This document shows positions 9,401 through 16,666 of a stretch of 53,055 nt of DNA, piece after piece. The notes below the pieces were generated by a model. It searched no databases. It saw only the letters and a list, made by a program, of their open reading frames with translations, and was not told where the DNA came from. Source of the stretch: an uncultured Verrucomicrobiota bacterium (GTDB taxonomy: Bacteria; Verrucomicrobiota; Verrucomicrobiia; Opitutales; Seribacteraceae); contig CACMBV010000015.1 in assembly GCA_902612125.1 (NCBI GenBank), positions 1 through 53,055 of the forward strand. Reading direction: 5' to 3'. Each line of letters starts with the position of its first letter. Positions within the stretch are counted from its first letter, which is position 1. A program made the position numbers and the translations under genes.

Positions 9401-12400
9401 ATAGGAATTTAGCCGGTCTCGCTGAACTTGAAAATGAGCTAACAGATTCTCTTAACCAAAAGGAACAAGCTGTTACCGAAAACCAGAATCTTTTGTCTAA
9501 ACTTAAAATATCTCAGGATGGTGAGCCACAGGAATATGCTGTAATCATAAAAACCTTGGAGAAACAACTAGAAGAAGCGTCTGAAAAGCTAAATGAATTG
9601 CCAGAAAATGAAAATCTCAAGTATCTAGAAAACAAATTGGAAGAATCACTGCTTTCTTTAGCGGAGCTGGAAAGTTATCGTAAAAATGAGCCGGTTGCGG
9701 ATGATCTTATGGCAAATGAAGCTATTCAAAAGCTTGAAGCTGATTTGATCGAATCGGAAGTTAATGTGTCAAAATTACTGGAAAAACTATCCCAAGACAA
9801 GCAAGTGCGGGAAGAGCTGCTGAATGATTTAAAAATAGCTGGTGAGCAGATTTCGAGGCTTGATGCTGCTCGTAATCAGTTGTCAAGTGAAGAATTACCG
9901 GCTATGGGTGATGAGCTTGAAGCCTATAAATTACTGGAGGAACAATTGGTATCCTCTCAGCTTGAGGTCGAGGCTTTGAGACAGCAAAATGAAGCAGAAG
10001 AGCAGGGGAGACTTGCCTTAGAGAAAAGACTGGAAAGGGCAGTCAGCTTGATTTCCCAGTCAAAACAAAATCCCGTCGAAGGAGGAGAAATCCTGCCGGC
10101 TGAGTTGGCTCGACTAAGACAAGAGCTAGAAAGTAAAAGCATCAATATATCTGATCTGCAAGAACAGTTGAATCTTGCGATCAAAGAACTTTCTCTAAAA
10201 GAATCAGAACTCGAAATTCTTCAATCATTAGAATCCGAACCAAACTTAGATGAAAATGCAAAAGATAAAGAAATTGCAAAATTAAACAAAGAACTCTCGA
10301 ATCTAAAAGAATCCCTCACTCAGGCCAGAATTGAAATTATTCAGGCAAATACCCCTCAAGCGAGTCAGGACGATAATGCAAATCAGAAAGAAATTGCTCA
10401 ATTGAATCAAGAGTTGGCGGACTTGAAAGATACCATGCTTCAAGATAAAGCAATGTCTGTCCAACTGAAGTCTGATCCAGAGCAAGTTACCAAATTAGAG
10501 GAACAATTGCAGGATGCAGTTGCAGAAGGTCTTGAACTCCAAGTTGCACTAGAAGAGACTCGCAAACGTATGGAGATTTTGGAAAACAAAACTGCTGCCT
10601 CTAACCAAAAGCAATATGATGAGCTTATCCAACAAGCGAAGGAGGCTGAGCAAAAATTATTTACGAAAATCAGTGATCTCACAGAGGCCCTTAGAGAATC
10701 TGAACGATTGAGAAAAGAAACTGAAAATCTTCTTGATTTAGCCAAGGACCAAACCCCCAACCTCCAGGATGTCACCAAAGATCCCAGGTATCAGGAACTA
10801 GAAATTGAAATTTCTTCTCTTAGGCAGGAACTTTCCAGTAAACCTAGCTTAAAAACTAGCGAAACCTTGGTGAAAATAGAAGAATTACAAATACTACAGG
10901 AAGAGATGCGATTGCTCCAGCAGGACTTACTTAATGCCAGAGACCTTGAGGATCCAAGAGTCGCTGATTTACGGCGAAAACTTGAGTCCAGCCGTGATGA
11001 TGCCCAAAAACTCAATACGGAATTTAAGAATGCAATGGAGGAATTTGGTAAAATTAAAGATCAGGTCACCTCTTTGGAAAATGAAAACGCAAGGTTGAGA
11101 GATGTTTCCCTAAATGTCGCTAAAAGTGAAGCAAATCAACAGAATGAATTATTACAAAACCGGATCAATACCTTGAGCAATGAGAACTCAAATCTTTCCG
11201 TCGAATTAGGCGTCAAGGAAAACCGACTTACTGAATTGCGTGAGCAACTTGCCCAAGCCCAATCAGGAATTCCTGGACTTACCGCTGATAGTGCTGCTTT
11301 AAAAGCACAAATCATTCGACTGGAGGGCATGTTGCAAGCAGCCGAGGATAGACGAAATAAGTCAAAATTCGAAGTAGATGCCGTGATGCAACAATTGGCC
11401 TTTTCTGAAGATAGAGCCAAAGGGTTGGAGGAAGAGTTGCGGAATGCACAATCTCAACTTCGAAATTTGCCTGCTCGGATACCTAGTCTGTCTACTCCAA
11501 GTCCAGCAGCACCTGTTGCAGGCGTACCATTTTCTTCAGGTTTGCCTTCTCTATCTAATGAACAACTAACAGAGCTCAGCAACCTGAGAATGGAAAATCA
11601 AAGACTTCAATCTCAGCTTGTATCAATGACCAACCGCCCTGACCCAGATCGTGCTCTTTTAGACGAAAAGATAAGGGACCTCAATCAACGCAACATGTCC
11701 TCACAAGTGCAATTGGATCAAGAGAGGGCTCAAGTTGCTTCCTTAACGAAAGAGTTGGAAGATGCCAGAAATATAAAGCAGGAAGTCTTGGACCGAGGCC
11801 GTTCGGCAGCGATGAAGGTCGAACTTCTGAATGATGAGTTGGCCAATGCAAGAAATAGAATGCAGTCCCTTGAAAAAGCATTAATCGGTGCACGGGAAGC
11901 CATTCGCGTGTTGCGGAGTGGTGGTAATTCCTCGAATACAATTCAGGTTTCCATTCCACAAAATAGTCCCTCCGTTAGCAATGGAACGATATCCCAACCC
12001 TTCTCTCCTATATCCAGCTCTTCTATTAATAGAAATCAATTTGCTGAAAGTCCCGAGAGTTCCTTAAACCCTTTTGGACAACCCAGAACTCCTGTAACTC
12101 TGCCCAGTGCCCTGCCTTCCACTTCCTCCGTTCGGAGTATCCCGGAGGGTGATGCATCTCTATCCATGAAAGTTGAAGTGCAATTCCTGAATAATCGAAA
12201 CCGTCCGGCTGGTTTTACGGAATTTTTTCTTACGGAGCGAGATTTAGATCAAATTCTGGCAGACGCAGGGATAAGGTTGCCAGAAATTGAGGGTATAGGT
12301 TCCTATGCAGAGTACTGGGCTCGTTCAGTACAGAGGGGCTATCGATTTCCCGGTGCTGCCGCATCAATCCGGAATGCTTTGGCAAATGAAAGCATCCTCA

Positions 12401-12579
12401 GGATCAAAACCAATTCTTTGGGTGAAGCAAATATTGAAAATGTCAAAGCAGGAAGATACTTTTTAGTCGGTTGCTCTACACTCGGTCAAGTTGGAGTTGT
12501 ATGGTCTAAATCGGTGGATCTTTCGAGCGGGGTAAACGATTTGAACCTCAATCTCAGAGATGCTGCATGGGCTGAATAA
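6427..12579 (+). CDS. Giant coiled-coil protein with a C-terminal carboxypeptidase-regulatory-like domain
   Basis: The 2050-residue protein begins with a hydrophobic stretch (IPLFFLGIVSLAFSQLAQTA) that is either a signal peptide or a membrane anchor. Residues about 30-200 form a first helical part. About 200-265 are Pro/Ser/Thr-rich. About 265-1680 are an almost unbroken heptad-type coiled coil, rich in Glu, Leu, Lys, Gln and Asn with repeated phrases such as LRDELNRAK and LKSELDKAREEI. A Pro-rich hinge (about 1680-1712), more coiled coil, and a Ser/Pro linker (about 1838-1910) follow. The last 137 residues form a compact domain with TNSLGEANIENVKAGRYFLV and VWSKSVDLSSGVNDLNLNL, resembling carboxypeptidase-regulatory/transthyretin-like folds in family style. 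A role as a periplasmic spacer or scaffold is inference. It is unlike SMC proteins because no ATPase head is present. Confidence 0.9.
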   Translation: MILSCLSVIRQGWLGIPLFFLGIVSLAFSQLAQTADNVQVSAEDLVTSIGTMLVTQTKIITNLNTQLGENPTTLTKKEIVSNLESISGQGGNSQVEVNRLKSNLQGVEDAWATRSNELKKSIRETSGRLSDSQNILEDLKDNFAGRFSEVQPALQVLENAVKRTSSETQALSKLMDAARNDAKFGMQSLVKESEDLIARTTPAPPVMQPDVPKTSVGRNVASVIQSREAVSLSSSDRFSPSITAGSNILTTPLPVSTSNNNGSKISKLKSELAASKNIQTELSEDTAQMQIELRRAYRDIVSLKSNLEESQQMVEALERSKNALSSGSIAGQGVSAKSISDQINRLERELDNARSDLRQSRQSLLMEQERSNSYIRSITTELERTRKELDLARSTAANAGVDSARLLALERELSQAKNALRMAQSAPKEASTRDFLDLQDELRKALGEIARMQVEVGEKNDLENQLLQLKSSLEDAADSTTRSASPAYVNKLLLDLNSAKKEVLQAKEENRLERNALAEQVQELEDKLKSSNLQLVETKKQFDENKKQMAKREFDFANTIQSLEEDAQVAQEALREASLGKLPAIPFVNEMEQNLEDSENRIQELSRRFDLEQARATEVIDGLKVELDNAVLRQKRAIEQLSRRELELKGKEEELNLVLDEKQKLGEELEVVKVIAGQLQDLNQVLEETKDAQNKNNLNTDEVVLSLRDELNRAKVELVFEREENERIQSDAALEIASLEEQLVQTHNKLLSEQENLVNQTDESQDLVLDLKSELDKAREEIARMKTAGLGESVATSQAVSQLQEALGTIRILQESLDEAEMYNAEIDNLRSELADAMTKQIETIQENDSEKEKLLSNISDLEAELMIMREEGKGATLETKKMVAKLNQDLKVSQEEITELQKRLENSDDASITAFVLMEEELLEENAANADLRAQLESLQDEKSRTIELLEKELSESVAKLDSFQEEKNNETVDLQKTNDDLNARLKEVEDRNLAGLAELENELTDSLNQKEQAVTENQNLLSKLKISQDGEPQEYAVIIKTLEKQLEEASEKLNELPENENLKYLENKLEESLLSLAELESYRKNEPVADDLMANEAIQKLEADLIESEVNVSKLLEKLSQDKQVREELLNDLKIAGEQISRLDAARNQLSSEELPAMGDELEAYKLLEEQLVSSQLEVEALRQQNEAEEQGRLALEKRLERAVSLISQSKQNPVEGGEILPAELARLRQELESKSINISDLQEQLNLAIKELSLKESELEILQSLESEPNLDENAKDKEIAKLNKELSNLKESLTQARIEIIQANTPQASQDDNANQKEIAQLNQELADLKDTMLQDKAMSVQLKSDPEQVTKLEEQLQDAVAEGLELQVALEETRKRMEILENKTAASNQKQYDELIQQAKEAEQKLFTKISDLTEALRESERLRKETENLLDLAKDQTPNLQDVTKDPRYQELEIEISSLRQELSSKPSLKTSETLVKIEELQILQEEMRLLQQDLLNARDLEDPRVADLRRKLESSRDDAQKLNTEFKNAMEEFGKIKDQVTSLENENARLRDVSLNVAKSEANQQNELLQNRINTLSNENSNLSVELGVKENRLTELREQLAQAQSGIPGLTADSAALKAQIIRLEGMLQAAEDRRNKSKFEVDAVMQQLAFSEDRAKGLEEELRNAQSQLRNLPARIPSLSTPSPAAPVAGVPFSSGLPSLSNEQLTELSNLRMENQRLQSQLVSMTNRPDPDRALLDEKIRDLNQRNMSSQVQLDQERAQVASLTKELEDARNIKQEVLDRGRSAAMKVELLNDELANARNRMQSLEKALIGAREAIRVLRSGGNSSNTIQVSIPQNSPSVSNGTISQPFSPISSSSINRNQFAESPESSLNPFGQPRTPVTLPSALPSTSSVRSIPEGDASLSMKVEVQFLNNRNRPAGFTEFFLTERDLDQILADAGIRLPEIEGIGSYAEYWARSVQRGYRFPGAAASIRNALANESILRIKTNSLGEANIENVKAGRYFLVGCSTLGQVGVVWSKSVDLSSGVNDLNLNLRDAAWAE

Positions 12580-12590
12580 AAAATTACAGC

Positions 12591-13892
12591 CTAATCTTTG
12601 AATTGTTTTAGAATTCTTAGATACCTTACTGAGTCCAAATCACCGAGACTCTTTGACTGCTCGAAATATTTATGTGCTTGTTCGTAGTCGATTTTGACCC
12701 CTTGACCCAGAAAAAAGAGGATTCCTATATGCCTGATTGCAACCGGGTTATTTTGGGCAGCAGATTTTTCAAAGTAGAATTTAGCTTCTATAAACTTACC
12801 AAGTTTATAATTTTGAAGACCAAGCCTAAGCAATGTCTCAGTTTCATCGTCTGGGTTGTCAAAAATCTTTGGATTAATGAATTCCTGCTCTTTGAAGACG
12901 ATTGGTTGTTCAATATTTTGAGAAATCTTCTTACTGGGAGAAGACTGATTATTGTCCTTAAATTTTGTTGAAATCGAGCTAGAAATATTTTGGTGAAAAC
13001 TCGTTTGCGTATTCGGTAACTTGTAAGAAGCGGGGGCAAGTTCCGATCTGGCAAGTAGGTTTTCATATCTGCGCAATTGTAACGCAGCATCAGCTGAGCC
13101 TTTCTGTGACGCTCTTCGAAGCCATTGTACGGCCAGTGCCAGGTTTTTGTCAACGCCATCCCCTTGGGCTAGTTTCATTCCAAGCACTAATTGTGCCATG
13201 GCAAGTTCAAGGCTGGCGGACGCGTGAATCCAACGCATTGCAATTTCATCATTCATAGGCAACCCATCTCCCACCGAATAAGCCATGCCCAGATAAAACA
13301 TGCCAAGGGGGGATTTTGATTTCGCTGCTTTGGAACACCATTTAATGGCCAGAGACGAATTTTTGGCTGTTCCAATCCCAGTAAAGTAAATCATACCAAG
13401 AGTTGCCTGGGCGGTTGCAAAACCTTCCGCCGCCGATTCTTCGAGATGTCTCAGTGCTTTGGGGATATTTGCGGGGGGATTATCAATTTCCATCATTCCC
13501 AAACAAAAAAGGGCGAGGGCATCTTTATTTTTGCCAAGTTGCCTAAGATTCGTGTGAAGATATGCCTCATCATACAAAAAACGGCCTTTTGGGATGTTGC
13601 CCTGCTCCAGTTCGAGAGCCGCCAGCGTAGCTAAACCGAGAGCACCTTTTTTTTCGGAAGCCATTTTGGCCCATCTTTCTGATTCTTCCAAGTCGATGGA
13701 GAGTCCGTATTCGCCGTGTTGATAAAATAAGGCGAGAACTCCTTGATAATGAGCATCACCATTAAATGCTTTTTCTTGAATAGTTGCAAGTGTCTCTCCA
13801 AGGGGGTTTGCTTCAAGCCAAAAGGCAAACCAATATGAGTTAAACCATAAAAAGTAGGACAGAATTTTTACAATTTTATTTTTTTGGAGCAT
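12591..13892 (-). CDS. Sel1-like repeat protein
   Basis: The 433-residue protein starts with a short lysine-rich tail and a hydrophobic segment (ILSYFLWFNSYWFAFWLEANP), so it is likely exported or membrane-anchored. From residue 35 on it has tandem Sel1-type TPR repeats, recognisable by A..G...A...LG..Y..G.G patterns such as ATAQATLGMIYFTGIGTAKN, SPLGMFYLGMAYSVGDGLP and LAMAQLVLGMKLAQGDGVDKN. A low-complexity linker (about 285-340) separates a final repeat pair near the C-terminus (VAIRHIGILFFLGQGVKIDYE). Sel1 repeats are protein-binding scaffolds; no enzyme domain is visible. It converges on the giant coiled-coil gene with only 11 bases between the stops and lies upstream of nothing on its strand. 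Confidence 0.88.
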   Translation of the reverse strand: MLQKNKIVKILSYFLWFNSYWFAFWLEANPLGETLATIQEKAFNGDAHYQGVLALFYQHGEYGLSIDLEESERWAKMASEKKGALGLATLAALELEQGNIPKGRFLYDEAYLHTNLRQLGKNKDALALFCLGMMEIDNPPANIPKALRHLEESAAEGFATAQATLGMIYFTGIGTAKNSSLAIKWCSKAAKSKSPLGMFYLGMAYSVGDGLPMNDEIAMRWIHASASLELAMAQLVLGMKLAQGDGVDKNLALAVQWLRRASQKGSADAALQLRRYENLLARSELAPASYKLPNTQTSFHQNISSSISTKFKDNNQSSPSKKISQNIEQPIVFKEQEFINPKIFDNPDDETETLLRLGLQNYKLGKFIEAKFYFEKSAAQNNPVAIRHIGILFFLGQGVKIDYEQAHKYFEQSKSLGDLDSVRYLRILKQFKD

Positions 13893-14007
13893 AAAACTGG
13901 TCAGAAGGATTTGAGAAATTTCATTATTTTTGAATGGTTTTACCCATAAGCAAGATTAATTTTTATTCGATTTAAAAATGATTTTCTTTATCGTCGGTGG
14001 GATGTTT

Positions 14008-14229
14008 ATGATTTGTCCTAAATGCGATTTTGAGTGGCACGAACAGGATGGAGAAATTTGCCCAATTTGCTCTTATGAACCGGATGAGAGTTCGATCGAC
14101 CAAATAAGCCAATCTTCATCGCAAAAAACCAAGGCTGGGATATTGTTTGATTCGAAGAGATTATGGGTTCAGGCTTTGGCAATTATAAGTATCGTCTGCC
14201 TTTTCGTCCTCTGGGCATCGGCTGGATAG
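14008..14229 (+). CDS. Small zinc-ribbon membrane protein
   Basis: The first residues MICPKCDFEWHEQDGEICPICSY hold two CPxC knuckles (Cys 3 and 6, Cys 18 and 21), a zinc-ribbon. A polar linker and one C-terminal transmembrane helix (VQALAIISIVCLFVLWASAG) follow. I prefer the ATG at 14008 because zinc-ribbon proteins normally begin one or two residues before the first knuckle and GGTGGG sits just upstream; an in-frame ATG at 13978 would add ten hydrophobic residues. The 73-residue product is probably tethered to the membrane with the ribbon in the cytoplasm. Function unknown. It ends 11 bases before the stop of the convergent Minf_1886-type gene. Confidence 0.7.
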   Translation: MICPKCDFEWHEQDGEICPICSYEPDESSIDQISQSSSQKTKAGILFDSKRLWVQALAIISIVCLFVLWASAG

Positions 14230-14240
14230 GATGTGGGTTG

Positions 14241-14654
14241 CTAATTATTGGATGGGTCGGGGGAATTATTCGCATTTGGGATAAAGGGAGACTCAAAAGC
14301 ATCCTGAAAATTATAACCTCCCTCAAAATCCTCCAGAGAGTCATTATCGGTTCTTCCCAGAATGCCAAATTCAACTAGATTAAACACGATATTTCCAAAA
14401 TCCCTACACTGTCGAATATTCCAATGGTTCATTAAAGTGAGGGTCATAGGACCAAAGCGATCCAAGGCAAAGGAGCGTATTCCCTCAAGCAATTCTTCTC
14501 CGGAAACATGACCTTTGTTCTTTCTGGAATTTTTATCTAACGCTTTCAAAGTGTGATCGAGAGCTTCTCTTATAAAGAAATAAGCTCCTTTTGCATACCT
14601 GTCGTCCTTTTGGTGGATTTCTTTTATTACTTCAGGAAAGTTCTTGTCGCTCAT
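14241..14654 (-). CDS. Minf_1886-type conserved protein
   Basis: This 137-residue protein matches in pattern the uncharacterised Planctomycetes/Verrucomicrobia family known as Minf_1886. Typical features are the N-terminal helix IKEIHQKDDRYAKGAYFFIREALDH, here at about residues 10-33, and then HVSGEELLEGIRSFALDRFG, LTLMNHWNIRQCRDFGNIVF and NLVEFGILGRTDNDSLEDF. The last 30 residues are low in complexity and rich in Asn, Pro and Phe. There is no signal peptide, so it is probably cytoplasmic. Function is unknown; the family is a useful taxonomic marker for the PVC group. The 60-base spacer to the next plus-strand gene separates the two divergent starts. Confidence 0.8.
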   Translation of the reverse strand: MSDKNFPEVIKEIHQKDDRYAKGAYFFIREALDHTLKALDKNSRKNKGHVSGEELLEGIRSFALDRFGPMTLTLMNHWNIRQCRDFGNIVFNLVEFGILGRTDNDSLEDFEGGYNFQDAFESPFIPNANNSPDPSNN

Positions 14655-14717
14655 TTGGGGGTACGATAAACGATGTATTAGAATCTAATTTAAATTATCG
14701 ATCAAACATCAAATGTG

Positions 14718-15203
14718 ATGAAAGTAAATTATTCAATGGCGAAAGGGCGGGCGTCTCCACATTGCATTACCTGGATTTATCGGAAAAAAAGATACCGTAA
14801 ATACTTCAGAAGTAGGTTGGATGCCTTACGCTTTCGAAATGAAAAGGAACAGGAACTCGGAGTTGCTCAAAGAACAGGTATAGAAAATGAGCTCCTTTTT
14901 TGGCTGCTGGGAGAGATCAATGATAAACTCAATAGGATGGAGGAGAAGATAGGTCTTTTGGAGAGATCAATTCTCAACCAGGAGGAATCACTACAAGAAA
15001 TCAAAAAACCGCCTGCACCCAAAATTTTGCGAATTTCAGAAGCTGCGAAGGTATTACGGGTATCAAGTCGCAAACTCTATTATCTTTTGGATAAGGGAGT
15101 TTTCAAGAGATACAAGCTACCCCACACACGCACCACCTTTATAAAATTGAATGAAGTTGAAAAAGCACTTGGTACCGAAAATATCGAAGATTTACTTCGG
15201 TGA
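14718..15203 (+). CDS. DNA-binding protein: integrase-arm-like N-terminus plus excisionase-type HTH
   Basis: The 161-residue protein (ATG at 14718; a GTG three bases earlier is possible) has three parts. Residues about 8-45 (CITWIYRKKRYRKYF then RSRLDALRFRNEKEQELG) look like the three-strand plus helix fold of AP2-like or integrase arm-binding domains. Residues about 50-95 form a predicted coiled coil (LLGEINDKLNRMEEKIGLLE). Residues about 105-160 are a MerR/excisionase-type winged helix (LRISEAAKVLRVSSRKLYYL and LDKGVFKRYKLPHTRTTFIK). No recombinase catalytic residues are present. It stands alone upstream of the aldolase gene, 44 bases away, and is probably a regulator; binding target unknown. 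The N-terminal match is by eye and is the weaker part. Confidence 0.72.
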   Translation: MKVNYSMAKGRASPHCITWIYRKKRYRKYFRSRLDALRFRNEKEQELGVAQRTGIENELLFWLLGEINDKLNRMEEKIGLLERSILNQEESLQEIKKPPAPKILRISEAAKVLRVSSRKLYYLLDKGVFKRYKLPHTRTTFIKLNEVEKALGTENIEDLLR

Positions 15204-15246
15204 ATTTAGTTTTGCCAAGTTTTATCCCTAGATTATAAATAAATCC

Positions 15247-16314
15247 ATGAGTAAATTTCCAAGTGGAGTAATCACAGGCGATGGTGTTCAGGCTATTTTT
15301 AATGATGCACAAGATTATGAGTACGCTTTACCTGCCGTAAATGTAGTTGGAACCAATTCCGTGAACGCGGTCCTCGAAACGGCAGCCGCAGTTAATTCTC
15401 CTGTAATGGTACAGTTTTCAAATGGTGGCGGCTCTTTTTTTGCCGGAAAGTCTCTTGACAATGCGGATCAAAAATCAGCAATTGCAGGATCGGTTTCAGG
15501 CGCAATGCATGTTCATCAGATGGCCGAAGCATATGGAGTTTCTGTCATTCTGCACACTGACCATGCTGCCAGGAAGCTTCTTCCTTGGGTGGATGGGATG
15601 TTGAATGCTGGCGAGAAGTTTTATGAAAGTGAAGGTAAGTCACTTTACAGTTCTCATATGTTAGACTTATCAGAGGAACCCATTGACGATAATCTATCCA
15701 CCTGCAAAGAATATTTTGCGAGGATGAACAACATTGGGATGACTATTGAAATTGAATTGGGGGTCACCGGAGGGGAAGAAGATGGTGTTGACAATACTGA
15801 AATCGACAGCTCTAGGCTTTACACCCAACCTGAAGAAGTTGACCAGGCTTACGAAACTCTCATTGAAGTGAGTCCTCGTTTTACAGTTGCTGCAGCCTTT
15901 GGAAATGTTCACGGGGTATATAAACCAGGTAATGTTGAATTAACGCCCAAGATCTTGCTTAATTCCCAAGAATTCCTAAAAAATAAATATGGATTAAGCG
16001 ACAAACCAGTCCACTTTGTTTTTCACGGGGGTTCCGGTTCGTCAAGAGAGCAAATCAGGGAGGCTATCGGTTATGGTGTTGTTAAAATGAATTTAGACAC
16101 CGACATGCAATGGGCCTTTTGGGATGGGGTTAATGTTTATTATAAAGATAAAAAAGATTATTTACAGTCTCAACTCGGTAATCCTGAAGGCGAAGACAAG
16201 CCGAATAAAAAATTTTATGATCCAAGAGCATGGTTGCGTTCCGGGGAAGTTGCTTTTGTTGATCGTTTAAAAAGATCATTCGAGGACTTAAATTGCATTA
16301 ATCGCAACGCGTAA
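15247..16314 (+). CDS. fbaA: Fructose-bisphosphate aldolase, class II
   Basis: The enzyme cleaves fructose 1,6-bisphosphate into dihydroxyacetone phosphate and glyceraldehyde 3-phosphate (glycolysis) or runs the reverse in gluconeogenesis, in the cytoplasm, with a zinc ion. The 355-residue length and sequence style fit the E. coli-type class IIA. Zinc-site and catalytic pieces are visible: ILHTDHAARKLLPWVDGM near residue 100 (HTDH), a Glu-rich loop ELGVTGGEEDGVDN near 172, FGNVHGVYKPGNVELTPKIL near 218, VHFVFHGGSGSSREQIREAI near 254 and KMNLDTDMQWAFWDGV near 280. ATG at 15247 starts the protein in the expected place. It appears to be a single-gene unit. With pyruvate carboxylase and glycogen phosphorylase nearby it belongs to the central carbon set of this region. 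Confidence 0.97.
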   Translation: MSKFPSGVITGDGVQAIFNDAQDYEYALPAVNVVGTNSVNAVLETAAAVNSPVMVQFSNGGGSFFAGKSLDNADQKSAIAGSVSGAMHVHQMAEAYGVSVILHTDHAARKLLPWVDGMLNAGEKFYESEGKSLYSSHMLDLSEEPIDDNLSTCKEYFARMNNIGMTIEIELGVTGGEEDGVDNTEIDSSRLYTQPEEVDQAYETLIEVSPRFTVAAAFGNVHGVYKPGNVELTPKILLNSQEFLKNKYGLSDKPVHFVFHGGSGSSREQIREAIGYGVVKMNLDTDMQWAFWDGVNVYYKDKKDYLQSQLGNPEGEDKPNKKFYDPRAWLRSGEVAFVDRLKRSFEDLNCINRNA

Positions 16315-16398
16315 AACCCAACCAATCATTTTCGAAACTATTTCATCTTCTTTAAAATACTTATTTACTTTATTATGTGCTTAGATAAGTTGAACTAA

Positions 16399-16665
16399 AT
16401 GGATAACGAAGAAAATTTACCGAAAAGAATAGTACGCACCATCACCTTGACCAATGACGACCTTATGCTATTGGACGGTATTGAAAGAACAATGTCTCGT
16501 ACTGGCCAACGAATCAAGACAGATTCTAAGTTAATTCGGGCAGCGATTCAAATTGCTTCGAAGTCGCTGAATAAGGAAGAATATGATCTTATGGAAATTG
16601 CTGAGAAGGTAGTGCGTGAAGATGGTAGAACCCTCAGTAAACTTTTGGAAAGAGAAAAACGCTAG
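16399..16665 (+). CDS. Small ribbon-helix-helix-like protein
   Basis: The 88-residue protein has a pattern suggesting a ribbon-helix-helix (CopG/Arc-like) DNA-binding fold. A short strand RIVRTITLT comes at about residues 10-18, then helix DDLMLLDGIERTMSRTG, a turn, and helix DSKLIRAAIQIASKSL. The C-terminal third is helical and charged (EYDLMEIAEKVVREDGRTLS), possibly for oligomer formation. A role as an autoregulated transcription factor is inference. No toxin gene is adjacent, so a toxin-antitoxin pair is not supported. It is convergent with the DUF255 gene, 1 base between the stops. The spacer upstream (84 bases) is AT-rich and probably carries its promoter. Confidence 0.6.
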   Translation: MDNEENLPKRIVRTITLTNDDLMLLDGIERTMSRTGQRIKTDSKLIRAAIQIASKSLNKEEYDLMEIAEKVVREDGRTLSKLLEREKR

Positions 16666-16666
16666 C

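Noticed and set aside
14163..14378. Plus-strand frame after the zinc-ribbon gene
   Set aside because: Out of frame with the zinc-ribbon gene and antisense to the Minf_1886-type gene; no own features.
16399..16665. Antitoxin of a toxin-antitoxin pair
   Set aside because: The ribbon-helix-helix-like gene has no small toxin-like neighbour; the next gene is the large convergent DUF255 gene.
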